From assembly GCF_031085165.1 (NCBI RefSeq), contig NZ_JAVHTY010000001.1:1054001-1118000 (forward strand): 64,000 bases of DNA. The letters are read 5' to 3'. The translations under genes were made by a program, and so were the position numbers. The notes below the pieces were generated by a model. That model was not told the origin of the DNA. It did not search any database and was given only the letters and a program-made list of their open reading frames with translations. Shown in pieces: positions 43,033 to 54,066 of this stretch. The number at the start of each line of letters is the position of its first letter. The first letter of the stretch is position 1. Source of the DNA: Pseudomonas sp. 102515. Lineage in GTDB: Bacteria > Pseudomonadota > Gammaproteobacteria > Pseudomonadales > Pseudomonadaceae.

Positions 43033-43709
43033 GAGCCTTTCTTCTCGGGTTTGCGCGCCACCAGCGACCAGGTGGCTATGCACAGGCCATCGGCCGGCTC
43101 CAGGCGCTGGGCACGACGTTCTTCGAGGTGCAGCAGATCGAAATTGGTGAAGAGTTCGCGCAGCTGAGCCTCATCGGCAAAGTGCACCCGTCCTACCCCG
43201 GCAAAGGGCCCGGACGTATAAGCGGTACGGGTACTGGCATCGGTATCAGGCTGCCCATGGAGCACCTCCGAATGTGCAGTGGAAAACCAGTCCACGCCGA
43301 TGAACAGCCCACCAGGCTGAAGGGCTGCCAGCACCTGGGCCAGGCAGCGTCGAATGGCGGCGGTGGTGTTGTGAGTCAGACTGGCGCGGTCGAGAATCAG
43401 CTCGAATCCAGGCGTTAGCGGCCAGGCCTCGGTGAAATCGCCGACGAGCACCTTCTGTCTCAGCGCTGGAAAGCGCTCCTGCAGCTGAGTGACCATCGTC
43501 AGACTGCCGTCGAGGCCGTGGTAGTCGGCCCCGAGCTGCAGAAAAAACGGGATGTTCGCACCCGCGCCACAGCCGAGCTCCAGGACCCGATGGCCTGCGC
43601 CGAGCGTGGGATGATGACGCCGCGTCAGACTGACCACGTCCGACCAGGGCCAGATGGACAGATGGGTATTGGCCGCGTAGCGCTGTTCCCACTCGGCGGA
43701 AAAGGTCAT
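43029..43709 (-). CDS. SAM-dependent methyltransferase
   Basis: A 226-residue class I methyltransferase with motif I VLELGCGAGANIPFF near residues 44-58, acidic residue in GLDGSLTMV, motif II LVGDFTEAWPL and motif III LQPGGLFIGVDWF. The substrate is unknown; a sugar or sugar nucleotide is likely given the operon. The start at 43709 has AGGAG at good spacing. It lies 2 bp from the WbqC-like gene and overlaps PIG-L as ATGA. Confidence 0.87.
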   Translation of the reverse strand: MTFSAEWEQRYAANTHLSIWPWSDVVSLTRRHHPTLGAGHRVLELGCGAGANIPFFLQLGADYHGLDGSLTMVTQLQERFPALRQKVLVGDFTEAWPLTPGFELILDRASLTHNTTAAIRRCLAQVLAALQPGGLFIGVDWFSTAHSEVLHGQPDTDASTRTAYTSGPFAGVGRVHFADEAQLRELFTNFDLLHLEERRAQRLEPADGLCIATWSLVARKPEKKGS

Positions 43710-43711
43710 GG

Positions 43712-44404
43712 CTAACTCCTGAAAGGGGTAATCGATTCGCGCTGATTGAACCACCAGTCGACCACGCCCAGGCCGGGGCTGAACTCGCCCCAGAGCTGAG
43801 GATAGGGTCGCGGCACGAAAGCTTGGTACTCCACGGCTATTCCAGCGCTAGTGAAGGACGCCTCATCCAGATAGTCGCGCCCCAGGCTCCCCGACAAATA
43901 ACGTTGGGCGCCCAAGCGTTGACAGATTTCCAGCACCAGCGCCGACTTTCGCTGCCGCAGGTCGAGTTCGCTCGCACGCAGCACGGGTGTCGGGACCTGC
44001 AACTCGTCGAGCCAGAAGCGCAACTGGCGCCAGCACCAGGCCGAGAGCAACTCTTCAGGCTCGGCGTAGAGCGCCTCAAGACGCGCAAAGCGCATGGCGA
44101 AATGCGGAGTGCGCCGATAATTCAGCGCCAGCGCCTTGAGGTGGTCGCCGCGCCAATCGCGCGAATTGTCGATACGGGTCTCGCTCAGATCGCTGCTCAG
44201 GTGGCCGCGACTGGATACCGGTACGGTCAGCCACTGGACACCCTGGGGCGTCTTGATGCGGTTGCGATTGATGAAGCTGTTCTTCTCGAACTGCACGGTA
44301 TCGAGGAAGACGAAGCGATCGACCCGGGCAATGCGGTCGAAGTAGCCCAGCCAGGGCAGATAGGCCGGCTGGTGAATGGCCAGGCTTGATAAACGGTCAG
44401 ACAT
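43712..44404 (-). CDS. WbqC-family protein
   Basis: A 230-residue protein with the family hallmark LAIHQPAYLPWLGYFDRIA near the N-terminus, then FLDTVQFEKNSFINRNRIK and WLTVPVSSRGH. WbqC-like proteins occur in O-antigen, capsule and flagellar glycan clusters; the reaction is not established, though some have been proposed to act on amino-sugar or N-acyl groups. It overlaps the pseH stop by 8 bp. The upstream frame extension lies inside pseH. Confidence 0.86.
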   Translation of the reverse strand: MSDRLSSLAIHQPAYLPWLGYFDRIARVDRFVFLDTVQFEKNSFINRNRIKTPQGVQWLTVPVSSRGHLSSDLSETRIDNSRDWRGDHLKALALNYRRTPHFAMRFARLEALYAEPEELLSAWCWRQLRFWLDELQVPTPVLRASELDLRQRKSALVLEICQRLGAQRYLSGSLGRDYLDEASFTSAGIAVEYQAFVPRPYPQLWGEFSPGLGVVDWWFNQRESITPFRS

Positions 44405-44966
44405 AGAAGAGCTTTTCCCGCAGGACGGATCGCGTGGCCTGCCACTGCTCGGCGAAAAGAGCCAGACGTACCACATCGAAGACACCATCCGGCCGGTGGA
44501 CATGACGGAGCAGTTGCCCCTCCTCCTGAAAGCCAAGTCGAGTGTGCACGCGCAGGCTTGCCACATTGAAGTCCAAGACTTCGGCCCAAAGCTTGTCCAA
44601 CTGCAACTGCTCGAAGGCCACCTCGGCCAAGAGGAATAGCATCCGGGAACCCGTACCTCTTGGTTGTACGGAATCGCCTAAATTGAAACCCCAGGTACAG
44701 CGTCGATGTTCGCTGCGGATTTCCGACAGACAGGCATAGCCGACGGCTTGTTCTGCACAGGTAAAGAGGAAGTGCCGGGATTGAGGCGATCCCAGCTCGC
44801 GTTTCAGCCAGGCATGATGCTCGACCTCGCCAATAAGGCCGGTAGAGTACATTGTCTGCCGGACACTCGGCGTGTTCCGCCAGCGCAGGATCAGCGCGGC
44901 GTCAGCGAACTGTACGGGACGTAGGGCGAAGTCACCGAGACGGAGTGCGGGGGTGTCAGTCTGCAT
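44397..44966 (-). CDS. pseH: UDP-4-amino-sugar N-acetyltransferase PseH
   Basis: GNAT-fold enzyme that N-acetylates UDP-4-amino-4,6-dideoxy-N-acetyl-AltNAc, the third step to pseudaminic acid. The 189-residue protein shows the GNAT acetyl-CoA region (QPRGTGSRMLFLLAEVAFEQ), the PseH-type N-terminus FALRPVQFADAALILRWRN, and C-terminal LRVHTRLGFQEEGQLL. The ATG at 44966 overlaps pseI by 11 bp. A TTG further upstream is a weaker choice. Within this operon the assignment is strong. Confidence 0.88.
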   Translation of the reverse strand: MQTDTPALRLGDFALRPVQFADAALILRWRNTPSVRQTMYSTGLIGEVEHHAWLKRELGSPQSRHFLFTCAEQAVGYACLSEIRSEHRRCTWGFNLGDSVQPRGTGSRMLFLLAEVAFEQLQLDKLWAEVLDFNVASLRVHTRLGFQEEGQLLRHVHRPDGVFDVVRLALFAEQWQATRSVLREKLFYV

Positions 44967-46035
44967 AGACGCTGATCCGCGCAAAATCGCCAAGCTGCAA
45001 GCGTTCCCCCTTCTTCAGGGAGCGCAGCGCACGAGTGCCAAGAACTCCCTCATAGAGCGCGGGCGCCAGTCCGTCACCCGGTCGACGCAGCCCGAGATTG
45101 TCCACCGTCAGGTGCTCGCCTGCGGCTATATCCGCCAAGGCTACAATGCTGCGGCGGGCGAGCACGCGCATTTCCTGTTCTGAGTTCGTTGGCCTCAGAT
45201 AGGGAGAACCGATCAAGGTAGCGGAGCGGCGGATGGCGCTTATCCAGAGTGCCAGAGAGTCCGGCGTCTCCGAAAACCAATGATCCGGCCCAGGTAGATC
45301 CCGATCAAGCGTGAAGTGCTTTTCAAAAACGCATGCCCCTTGCCCTACGGCGACGCTAGCCGCCAGCGCATCCCGAGTGTGATCAGAAAAACCGATCACC
45401 AACCCGGGAAAAGCCCCCTGTAGCGTCGAAAGCTTTGCCAGGTTGACGTCTTCGTCGGGCGTCGGGTACTGGGACGTGCACAGCAACAGGACGATTGGCG
45501 CCCCGTCAAACCAGCCGACGGCATCCAGGGCGGCATGCACGTCCGCCAGATCGCTCATGCCACAGGACAGGATCAGCGGTAATCCCGCGCGCGAGTAACG
45601 CCTTAACAGTGGCAAGTTGCTGAAATCATCGGAACCGATCTTTACCACCGGGACGCCGAGCCTGAGCAGCAGCTCCAGGTCCGAAGGGTTTTGCGGGGTA
45701 GAGAAGAAGGTGATGCCGGAGGCCCGGCAGTGATTAGCAATCGAAAGCCATTGCGCCGGAGTAAATTCATAACGCCGGAACATCTCCAGCATGGGCTCGG
45801 TGATCGAGCGCCCCTGAGAATGGTAAGTGAACAGTTGCTGGGGATCGCCGCAAAATTCCTCGGCTTTGAACGTCTGGAACTTGACCGCATCCGCACCGGC
45901 CGACTTGGCCACTTCGATCAAGCGAAACGCCGTGTCCAGATCACCATTGTGATTGATGCCGACCTCGGCGATGCAGTAGGGCGGCTGCGCCGGGCCAATC
46001 GCGCGGCCGGCGATGGCGAATGGACGTGGGTGCAT
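44956..46035 (-). CDS. pseI: Pseudaminic acid synthase
   Basis: NeuB-family enzyme that condenses 2,4-diacetamido-2,4,6-trideoxy-L-altrose with phosphoenolpyruvate to give pseudaminic acid. The 359-residue protein has YCIAEVGINHNGDLDTAF at the N-terminus, KFQTFKAEEF, TPQNPSDLELLLRLG, IGFSDHTRD and the diagnostic EKHFTLDRDLPGPDHWFS, followed by a C-terminal SAF antifreeze-like domain (about 295-359). The start at 46035 has GAGGAAAG upstream. It lies 20 bp downstream of pseG. Confidence 0.95.
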   Translation of the reverse strand: MHPRPFAIAGRAIGPAQPPYCIAEVGINHNGDLDTAFRLIEVAKSAGADAVKFQTFKAEEFCGDPQQLFTYHSQGRSITEPMLEMFRRYEFTPAQWLSIANHCRASGITFFSTPQNPSDLELLLRLGVPVVKIGSDDFSNLPLLRRYSRAGLPLILSCGMSDLADVHAALDAVGWFDGAPIVLLLCTSQYPTPDEDVNLAKLSTLQGAFPGLVIGFSDHTRDALAASVAVGQGACVFEKHFTLDRDLPGPDHWFSETPDSLALWISAIRRSATLIGSPYLRPTNSEQEMRVLARRSIVALADIAAGEHLTVDNLGLRRPGDGLAPALYEGVLGTRALRSLKKGERLQLGDFARISVYAD

Positions 46036-46055
46036 GCGAGCTTTCCTCCACCGCC

Positions 46056-47114
46056 TCAATGTGCGGCCGACAAGTTCATTAGGGCATGGACGACTCTCTG
46101 GGTACCCAGGCCATCCACCTGCTTCCAGGCCTGCGCCGACAGCCGAGCCAGATGCTCGGGCGTCAGGGTTTGCAGGGCCTGCCGATAATCCTCGACTCCA
46201 AGCTCGGTACCTTCGCCCAGGATTAGCGCAGCCCCGCGGCGCTCCAGACTGACCGCGAGCTCGTGCTGGTTGTCGGACAATATCGCCAGCAGCGCCGGAA
46301 CCCCCAGTGCGCAACGCTCCCAGGACGAGGCGCCGGCAGCGCCTATGGCCAGATCGGCGGTCGACAACAACCGGGCCATGTAGTCGATCTGTATGTGCAA
46401 TCGCCATCCCGGCCGGTTACATAGCACCTGGAGTTCTGCCTGGTCAGGTTGTCCTGCCCCGACCACCACATCGACGGTGAGGGTGGGCTGCCTGTCGAGC
46501 AGGGCTTGCACCGCCAATCGCGTCTGGCCCAGGTCGTCACCGCCGGTAAAGAACACCAGGATCCGCTCCAGGCGCCCTGAACGCGGCGCCAGGCTTTGCC
46601 GTGCTTGCCTGAATTCGTCGCGCAATAGCGCGTGGTCAGGCCCGAACAGTTGCCCGGCGGCACGCTGGAGCAAAGATACATAACGTCGCTCCGGGTACGG
46701 ATGATCGCCCTGATCAAGCAGCAGATCGCAATCCAGAGGACGATTGGCGAGGTCGTCCAGCACCAGGATGCGGCTGGCATGGCGCCGTGCCTTGACATGC
46801 CAGTCCGCGGCAAGTCCGTAATGGTCGACCAGGCACCAGTCGAAGCGGCGCTCACCCAGCAGGGCCTGCGTCGCCAGGAAATCCTCCTCGGCGTCGATCC
46901 GCTGCTCCGGATAGCCAGGCACTAGCCCGAGCGGGGGCAACAGCAGGACTTCGTAGGCCTGGGGGATCAGCACACGCCAGGCGGGCTCAGCCAGACGGCA
47001 GACAAAGGTGAACTGCGCACCGTGCACCTCCAGCGCCCTAGCCAAGGTGAGACAGCGCGTCAGATGGCCGCTGCCGATCACGGGCGAGGCATCCACACGC
47101 ACCAGGATCCGCAT
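46056..47114 (-). CDS. pseG: UDP-sugar hydrolase PseG
   Basis: Removes UDP from UDP-2,4-diacetamido-2,4,6-trideoxy-L-altrose to free the substrate of PseI. The 352-residue GT-B-like protein has MRILVRVDASPVIGSGHLTR at the N-terminus, with the catalytic histidine in GSGHL, LVDHYGLAADWH, FFTGGDDLGQTRLAV and GAAGASSWERCALGVPALL in the nucleotide-binding half. Its ATG overlaps the pseF TGA by one base (TGATG), typical of tight coupling. An in-frame upstream extension lies inside pseF. Confidence 0.93.
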   Translation of the reverse strand: MRILVRVDASPVIGSGHLTRCLTLARALEVHGAQFTFVCRLAEPAWRVLIPQAYEVLLLPPLGLVPGYPEQRIDAEEDFLATQALLGERRFDWCLVDHYGLAADWHVKARRHASRILVLDDLANRPLDCDLLLDQGDHPYPERRYVSLLQRAAGQLFGPDHALLRDEFRQARQSLAPRSGRLERILVFFTGGDDLGQTRLAVQALLDRQPTLTVDVVVGAGQPDQAELQVLCNRPGWRLHIQIDYMARLLSTADLAIGAAGASSWERCALGVPALLAILSDNQHELAVSLERRGAALILGEGTELGVEDYRQALQTLTPEHLARLSAQAWKQVDGLGTQRVVHALMNLSAAH

Positions 47115-47815
47115 CACCGAGGCGCCGCTTGAAGAGTGGCGAACAGCAGCTCTGCGCGCTGCCAGTCTTCGAGCGTATCGATATCCTGCACCCGATGGCG
47201 CGGCAGCCGTATGGGCAGCGAGTGTGGCGCATGCAGGGCCGCGCACTGCGCCCAGGCCTCGGCGCGTCCCCAATAGAACTGGCCGGCATCGTGGAAGGCC
47301 GGCTCCAGGTCCTGGGAGCGGGTTTCGTAGAACTGCGGATAGAGCGATTCGACACCGCCGTCCGGGCGCAGCCGCAACGCCCGCTGCACGGGCGAAGCGT
47401 AATCGGTAACGGTGAAGGCATAAGCCTTGTCCGGATGGCCTTCGAGCGCGTCCAGCCCCCGTGCCAGATCGGCCGGGGTCACGAAGGGCGCGGTGGCATA
47501 GAGGCAACAGGCGTAGGCGAAGTCTTCGCCCTGTTCGCGCAGCACCCCGACCGCATGCTGGATCACCTCGACGGTACCGGCATGGTCATCGGCCAAGGCG
47601 GCGGGACGCAGGAAGGGCACCTCGGCCCCCCAGTCCCGGACTACCTCGGCGATCTCGGTATCGTCGGTGCTGACCACCACCCGGGCGAACAGTCCGCTTT
47701 CCAGGGCGGCCTGGATGGAATAGGCGATCATCGGCCGCCCCTGGAATGTCTTGATGTTCTTGCGCGGAATGCGCTTGCTGCCCCCCCGGGCGGGGATGAT
47801 GGCGATGGCGGTCAC
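47114..47815 (-). CDS. pseF: CMP-pseudaminic acid synthetase
   Basis: Activates pseudaminic acid with CTP. The 233-residue NeuA-type cytidylyltransferase has the signature IIPARGGSKRIPRKNIK near residues 6-22, VVVSTDDTEIAEVV, YATAPFVTP and FYWGRAEAW, then VQDIDTLEDW. It precedes pseG and follows the methylase with an ATGA overlap. CMP-Pse is the donor for the glycosyltransferase that modifies flagellin. Confidence 0.95.
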   Translation of the reverse strand: MTAIAIIPARGGSKRIPRKNIKTFQGRPMIAYSIQAALESGLFARVVVSTDDTEIAEVVRDWGAEVPFLRPAALADDHAGTVEVIQHAVGVLREQGEDFAYACCLYATAPFVTPADLARGLDALEGHPDKAYAFTVTDYASPVQRALRLRPDGGVESLYPQFYETRSQDLEPAFHDAGQFYWGRAEAWAQCAALHAPHSLPIRLPRHRVQDIDTLEDWQRAELLFATLQAAPR

Positions 47816-48432
47816 GCCTGTTTCTCCAGCAGGAACCAGGAGATGTCATCGGCCGGGAACAGCGGATCGCGGTGATAGGCGAAGCCGTAGTCCAACAGGC
47901 GCAGATCGGCATGACGGTCAAGCAGTTCGCCAGCGAAATCGCGCTTGAACAGCCGCTCGGCATGGCCGCGATAGCTCACTTCCACCGGCGTGGGGTTGTA
48001 GTACTCGGCGACCAGGATCAAGCGTCGGCTGGCCTGGTACAGCTTGTCGTACGCGGCGGGCAGCAGGTCGGGAGGCAGATGGATGAGCACGCCCTTGGTG
48101 AAAGCCAGGTCGAAGCCCGTGGTCACCGGATAGTCGAACAGCGACCCCTCCCAGATCTCGGCTACGTTCAGCGCCCGGGCCAGGGCGCAGGCTTTGCCGT
48201 TGAGCTCCACACCCTGCAGCTGCGCCTGGGGCAACAGTGCCCGCAGGGCCTGCAGATTGAGACCCCGGTTGGTACCCAGTTCAAGCACGCTGCCCAGACT
48301 GCCGGTACGGGCCAGGGCGCGGCCGAAGAAGGCCAGGCTGCTGGCCACGGCTGCGGCACCGGCGTTGCGGTCGACATAGGCGTCACCGAATTCACCCTGC
48401 CAGAAGCGCTCTTGCGCGGTCATCTCTCGCAT
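47812..48432 (-). CDS. Pseudaminic acid biosynthesis-associated methylase
   Basis: A 206-residue class I methyltransferase of the family repeatedly found inside Pse operons (TIGR03587-like, from memory). The start is MTAQERFWQGEFGDAYVDRN after MRE. The AdoMet region is VLELGTNRGLNLQALRALLP, with acidic partner GVELNGKACALA and LAFTKGVLIHLPP. Its reaction is not established; methylation of a pseudaminic acid derivative or precursor is the usual proposal. It overlaps pseF as ATGA, and 11 bp separate it from pseC. Confidence 0.88.
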   Translation of the reverse strand: MREMTAQERFWQGEFGDAYVDRNAGAAAVASSLAFFGRALARTGSLGSVLELGTNRGLNLQALRALLPQAQLQGVELNGKACALARALNVAEIWEGSLFDYPVTTGFDLAFTKGVLIHLPPDLLPAAYDKLYQASRRLILVAEYYNPTPVEVSYRGHAERLFKRDFAGELLDRHADLRLLDYGFAYHRDPLFPADDISWFLLEKQA

Positions 48433-48443
48433 GGACCTTTCCT

Positions 48444-50647
<2,204 letters not shown>

Positions 50648-50663
50648 CTATCGGAAGAGTAGC

Positions 50664-50688
50664 AGCAAAAAATCGGCCAATCCCGATT
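50664..50688 (-). promoter_or_regulatory. flgL terminator overlapping a possible sigma54 promoter for pseB
   Basis: Minus strand: stem AATCGG / CCGATT, six-base loop, then TTTT, 18 bp past the flgL stop, a short intrinsic terminator. The same bases read TGGCCG, five bases, TTGCT, with GG and GC 10 bp apart, an acceptable -24/-12 sigma54 site (50664-50679) for the pse operon. One or both may be real. Confidence 0.5.
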
Positions 50689-50705
50689 GTAGATCGCCAG
50701 TTCCA

Positions 50706-52007
50706 TCAGCCCAGGTAGTTGAACAGACTCAACTGCGACACTTTCACGAAACTCTGCTGCGTCGCCTGGAGCACGGTGTTCTGTAGGGCATAGCGTGACA
50801 GGGCTTCAGCATAGTCGAGATCCTGGAGATCCGATTGCACCGCCTTGTTGACCAGGCTGACGTCGGCGATGAAGTCACTGGTGGAATCAATGGTGTTGAG
50901 ACGTGCGCCCACCTTGCCACGGATGCCATCGACCTGGGTATAGGCGGTGTCGAGATTGCTCAGCGCCACCGCTGCCCTGTCACGGACCTGATAGACACCT
51001 TCGGTGCTGCCATCGCCACTTTCCAAGGCCTTGCGCAAGTCAGATACCACGTTTAGCAGGCTGCGCTTCTCGTTGGCTGTGTCGCGGGTGATTTTGAATT
51101 CGTCACCGGCCGCTGGCACGCCGTCGATTTGCATCTTGACGCCACCATAACGGACGAAGTCGCTGGTAGAGGAATTGCCATCGACACTGTCTGCCTTAAG
51201 CTGGCCAGCCGGAGGATTGGCCGGATCATAGGCAGCCCATTCGGCAGCGGTAGGCGTCTTGGCCAGGTCATAGACGACGTACTTCTTGTCATCAAGGAAA
51301 TGAATGCCGATGCCATCGGTAGCAGTCGGCGGGTTGCTGGCCGGAAAGGTCGAGTCATAGGCGGCCTTGTCCTCCACCAGACCCAAGGAAATCCGTCCAG
51401 TCCCCGTATTGGTCGCGACCTTGGTGGTATCCACCCGATTGGCGTTGAAGTTGTTCTCGAAGGCGTCCTTGCCGCTGTCGCTGATGGGCACGAAAGTAGA
51501 GCTGGCGATCTGCACGCTGCGCTGTCCTTCGTCGCCATTGTAGCTATAGGTGCCGTCGGCATTGCGCACATAGGGCTGAGTATCGCCCATGGAGCCAGAG
51601 AACAGGTACTTGCCGCTAGCATCCTTGCTGTTCATCAGGTTCATCAGCTCGTCCTCGCGCTGACCAACCTCCTTGGCCAGGGACGCCCGATCGGTCGGGT
51701 CGAGGGCACCATTGCCGGCCTGGACCGCGATCTCGCGGATGCGCGTCAGTACGGTTTCCACAGAGCTCAGCATGGCCTCCTCAGTGTTGAGGCTGTTCTT
51801 GGCGGCAGTCATGCCGGTGTTGTACTGACCGTTGAGCGCTTCTTCCTGGCTGATCTGCAACAGCTTGACCGAGGCTACCGGATCGTCCGCCGGAGTCAGG
51901 ATTTTCTTGCCCGTGCTGATCTCTTCCTGAGTACGGGTGACGCTGCCGTAGTTGTTCTGCAGGCCGCTGATGCCGTTGTTAAATGCCTGGACAGTTGAGA
52001 TGCGCAT
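50706..52007 (-). CDS. flgL: Hook-filament junction protein FlgL (HAP3)
   Basis: Joins the FlgK junction to the FliC filament outside the cell. The 433-residue protein is flagellin-like at both ends: MRISTVQAFNNGISGLQNNY with TRTQEEISTGKKILTPADDP, and the C-terminal YALQNTVLQATQQSFVKVSQ and LSLFNYLG. The middle is a variable beta-rich insertion. It is the last gene of the flgF-L run, 11 bp after flgK. Its terminator comes directly after the stop codon. Confidence 0.95.
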   Translation of the reverse strand: MRISTVQAFNNGISGLQNNYGSVTRTQEEISTGKKILTPADDPVASVKLLQISQEEALNGQYNTGMTAAKNSLNTEEAMLSSVETVLTRIREIAVQAGNGALDPTDRASLAKEVGQREDELMNLMNSKDASGKYLFSGSMGDTQPYVRNADGTYSYNGDEGQRSVQIASSTFVPISDSGKDAFENNFNANRVDTTKVATNTGTGRISLGLVEDKAAYDSTFPASNPPTATDGIGIHFLDDKKYVVYDLAKTPTAAEWAAYDPANPPAGQLKADSVDGNSSTSDFVRYGGVKMQIDGVPAAGDEFKITRDTANEKRSLLNVVSDLRKALESGDGSTEGVYQVRDRAAVALSNLDTAYTQVDGIRGKVGARLNTIDSTSDFIADVSLVNKAVQSDLQDLDYAEALSRYALQNTVLQATQQSFVKVSQLSLFNYLG

Positions 52008-52018
52008 GGGCGGTTTCC

Positions 52019-54058
52019 TTATCTGAAGGCGCCGAGCAGGGTATCGAACAGCGACTGAGCGATCTTGATGACCTGTGCCGAGGCGCCGTAATACTGCTGG
52101 AACTGCACGAGTTTGGCGGCTTCCTCGTCGAGGTTGACGGCCGACAGAGAGTCACGATTGTCTTCGGATTGCTTAAGCACGGTTTCGCTAGCGGCCGAGT
52201 CCACCCGCACCTGCGCGGTCAGGGTGCCGACCCGCTCCACCAGACCGCCATACGCGTTGTTGTAGGTGGTACCAGTAGTGCCATAGCCGCCCATGGTGGG
52301 CTTGGTCTGCAAAGCCACCAGGTTCAGCGCGTTGCGGTTATCCGAGACACCGCCCTTGTTGGTCCCCAGGGTGAAGCTGTCACCGGATTGGGGAACGCCG
52401 CTGATATTGAAATCGTAGGTGTAGCTGTTGTTGGTGGTCGGATCGATGTACTGCAGGCGGACCGTGTTGGTCTGGCCACTGGTGAGACCGGTCGTTGCGG
52501 GCGACACGTAACTCAGCGTCGCGCCAGTTGGCAGGGTGCCCGTGAGGGTCTTGCTGGTCGAGTCGTAGCTGAGCTTGAGACCATCGGCTCCGAACAGGCG
52601 CCCGAAGTCCGCCGTATTGACCGGCGAGACTATGGTGGTCAGCGCCGGCTGAGTGACGGTCCCCGTACCGCGGTTGTTGGTCGTGGCCACGGCCTTGGCG
52701 GTGCCGGCGAAGCCCAACTGATCGGCTTGAGCTAGATCCACCTTGAGCTGGGATGCGCCGCGACGCGTTGGCTGCAGGCTGAAGACGTCGCCGGCCTGGG
52801 CCTTGGCGAGCTCGGCAGCACTGAATTGCACTTTGAAGCCCTGATCGTTTCCATTGGCATCCGTCAGGGTCAGGGTGACCGGATCGGTACCGCTCTTGTT
52901 GACCGTGAGCGCCGCGTTGTCACTCGCGCGCCGCGCCGTGAAGCCGGTGCCGTTGTAGTCGAGCCGGTAGTCGCTGGGCGAGAGCTTGCTGGTATCCGTG
53001 ATGCTCAGGGTCGCGCTGGCCGAGCCGGTGTTGGTGGCCCGCCCCATCACCCGCAGGCCGATGCTCTGGGTGTCGTTGATGTCGCCGAACAGCGCCGAGC
53101 CGGCGTTGCCTGACAGATCCAGGCCTTGCCCCAGCTGTTTGTTGACGGTGTCCGCCAGGGTCAGGGATAACTGGCCCAGGCTGTTGTAGGCATGGTCGAG
53201 CGCCGTATCGCGATAGGACAGCAGGCCGCCCATCTCGCCGCCGCTCAGCTGGCTGGTGACGTTCTGCTCGGTCGAACCGGAGGTCAGGACGATCTGGAAG
53301 CGCGAGGGATCATCAGTGCCGGGCTTGGCCGTCATGCTGGACACGGTATTGCCCACCACCAGCGGCTGGCCAGTGCCGACGAACAGGTTCAGCGCGCCGT
53401 CGTCCTGCTCCACCACCTGCAGCCCGACCATGCCGGACAGCTGCTTGATCGCCTGTTCCCGAGAGTCGATGAGATCGTTGGGCGCACCACCGGCGGCCTT
53501 GGACCGGGCGATGGCGTCGTTGAGACTGCCGACGCTCTTGGCCAGGGCATTGACCTGATTGGTCAGCGCCGACAGCTGATCGTTGATCTGGCCGTTCTGC
53601 TTGTCGATCTGGTCGTACAGGGTGTTGAACGACTTGGCCATACCCTGGGCCTGGGCGAGCACGGCCTCCCGCGCCGGGATCGACGAAGGATCCTGGGCGG
53701 CGGTCTGCAGGGTGGCAAAGAACTTCTGCATCGCCGGCGTGATACCGGTGGTGTTGTCGGACAGCAGGCCGTCGAGCTGGGAGATCTGGCTCTTGAAAGC
53801 CTGCAACTCGCTGTTCTGGCTGTTGGCCGAGCGCACCTGGCTGGTGAGGAAATCACTGGCGAGGCGACGCACATCCACCGTCTGGGAGCCGGAGCCGACA
53901 TAACCCGAGCCATTGAACTGGGCGATGTTGGTCTGCTGGATGGTCTCCTGCCGCGAATAGCCGGGCGTATTGACGTTGGCGATGTTGTGGCCGGTGGTGG
54001 TCAGGGCGTTTTGCGTGGACCTCAGGCCCGACAGACCAATGGAAAGTAGATCAGCCAT
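52019..54058 (-). CDS. flgK: Hook-associated protein FlgK (HAP1)
   Basis: First junction protein between hook and filament. The 679-residue protein starts with the rod-type motif MADLLSIGLSGLRSTQNALT and TGHNIANVNTPGYSRQE, has a central variable region with beta repeats, and ends with the flagellar basal body C-terminal domain SAVNLDEEAAKLVQFQQYYG and ASAQVIKIAQSLFDTLL. It is 8 bp downstream of flgJ. Length is at the long end of the family, as expected for pseudomonads. Confidence 0.96.
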   Translation of the reverse strand: MADLLSIGLSGLRSTQNALTTTGHNIANVNTPGYSRQETIQQTNIAQFNGSGYVGSGSQTVDVRRLASDFLTSQVRSANSQNSELQAFKSQISQLDGLLSDNTTGITPAMQKFFATLQTAAQDPSSIPAREAVLAQAQGMAKSFNTLYDQIDKQNGQINDQLSALTNQVNALAKSVGSLNDAIARSKAAGGAPNDLIDSREQAIKQLSGMVGLQVVEQDDGALNLFVGTGQPLVVGNTVSSMTAKPGTDDPSRFQIVLTSGSTEQNVTSQLSGGEMGGLLSYRDTALDHAYNSLGQLSLTLADTVNKQLGQGLDLSGNAGSALFGDINDTQSIGLRVMGRATNTGSASATLSITDTSKLSPSDYRLDYNGTGFTARRASDNAALTVNKSGTDPVTLTLTDANGNDQGFKVQFSAAELAKAQAGDVFSLQPTRRGASQLKVDLAQADQLGFAGTAKAVATTNNRGTGTVTQPALTTIVSPVNTADFGRLFGADGLKLSYDSTSKTLTGTLPTGATLSYVSPATTGLTSGQTNTVRLQYIDPTTNNSYTYDFNISGVPQSGDSFTLGTNKGGVSDNRNALNLVALQTKPTMGGYGTTGTTYNNAYGGLVERVGTLTAQVRVDSAASETVLKQSEDNRDSLSAVNLDEEAAKLVQFQQYYGASAQVIKIAQSLFDTLLGAFR

Positions 54059-54066
54059 GGCTCACC

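Noticed and set aside
44967-44993. TTG start for PseH nine codons upstream
   Set aside because: The ATG at 44966 has a reasonable ribosome site and fits the family N-terminus better.
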